From positions 1-33,361 of the forward strand of contig PALG01000021.1 in the NCBI GenBank assembly GCA_002707025.1: a stretch of 33,361 nucleotides of DNA, read 5' to 3'. Both the position numbers and the translations under genes were made by a program. Below the pieces are notes generated by a model. It did not search any database. It was not told where the DNA came from and worked only from the letters and a program-made list of their open reading frames with translations. Source of the DNA: Flavobacteriaceae bacterium. Its GTDB lineage: Bacteria > Bacteroidota > Bacteroidia > Flavobacteriales > Flavobacteriaceae. This document shows, piece after piece, positions 33,331 to 33,361 of this stretch; positions within the stretch are counted from its first letter, which is position 1, and each line of letters begins with the position of its first letter.

Positions 33331-33361
33331 CAAATATATAATTTGTATTATTTCAAACCAA
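33331..33361 (-). promoter_or_regulatory. Bacteroidota promoter reading leftward toward tRNA-Arg
   Basis: On the minus strand TTG (33361-33359), 20 nt, then TATATTTG (33338-33331) followed by CAC. Both the consensus -7 element and the -33 spacing fit, making it the best promoter in the window. The next gene in its direction is tRNA-Arg, about 180 nt away, beyond the tRNA fragment and the hairpin. Confidence 0.65.

Overview
This window looks like chromosomal DNA of a member of the Flavobacteriaceae (Bacteroidota). The evidence is moderate-to-low GC, almost no Shine-Dalgarno sequences, several TAnnTTTG-type -7 promoter elements, a large secreted repeat protein of the kind exported by type IX secretion, a bacillithiol-pathway glycosyltransferase, and flavobacterial forms of LptD, TamB and MCE proteins. 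Most of it is core gene content. I see no phage genes, transposase, CRISPR array or defence locus.

Layout. Bases 1-3309 (minus) hold the 5' part of a secreted protein with five 122-residue Cys-containing repeats; it runs off the left edge. A 484-base gap without a convincing gene follows. Bases 3794-6706 (minus) encode a large FAD/Fe-S oxidoreductase. Divergent from it are a small outer-membrane barrel (6849-7337), ending in a clear terminator, and an M19-type dipeptidase (7446-8900). From 17425 down to 8897 (minus) runs a tightly packed eight-gene run, probably one operon: MCE/MlaD-like protein, membrane 4Fe-4S protein, HAD phosphatase-like protein, CCG/HdrB-like protein, a conserved small protein, a GH3-beta-lactamase fusion, BshA, and a PrcB-like lipoprotein.

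Bases 17582-30719 are dominated by envelope and translation housekeeping: an amidase with a SPOR-like tail, LptD, RidA, TamB, then TsaD, a TfoX-N protein and RsmE, a DUF4159 protein and an AI-2E permease. A THUMP-like methyltransferase and a beta-propeller-like lipoprotein complete the plus-strand series. MCE, LptD and TamB all point to lipid/LPS traffic across the periplasm, and the amidase and GH3-beta-lactamase fusion to peptidoglycan turnover.

The right end is the most structured non-coding part. It has an 82-bp element duplicated in tandem (period 89 bp, one mismatch), each copy carrying two hairpins; a tRNA-Arg(TCT) on the minus strand; a terminator-like hairpin 9 nt upstream of that tRNA; an 18-nt fragment matching the 3' end of a tRNA (probably tRNA-Pro); and a good Bacteroidota promoter reading leftward from the window edge.

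The observations most worth checking are: no ATG start for lptD, tamB, tsaD and the THUMP-like methyltransferase; the tRNA-Pro 3' fragment as a possible integration scar; the tandem terminator element; two convergent gene pairs that both share a TTAA as their two stop codons; and -7-like motifs placed 4-5 nt before start codons, which suggests leaderless transcripts. Nothing here amounts to a clearly new multi-gene system.
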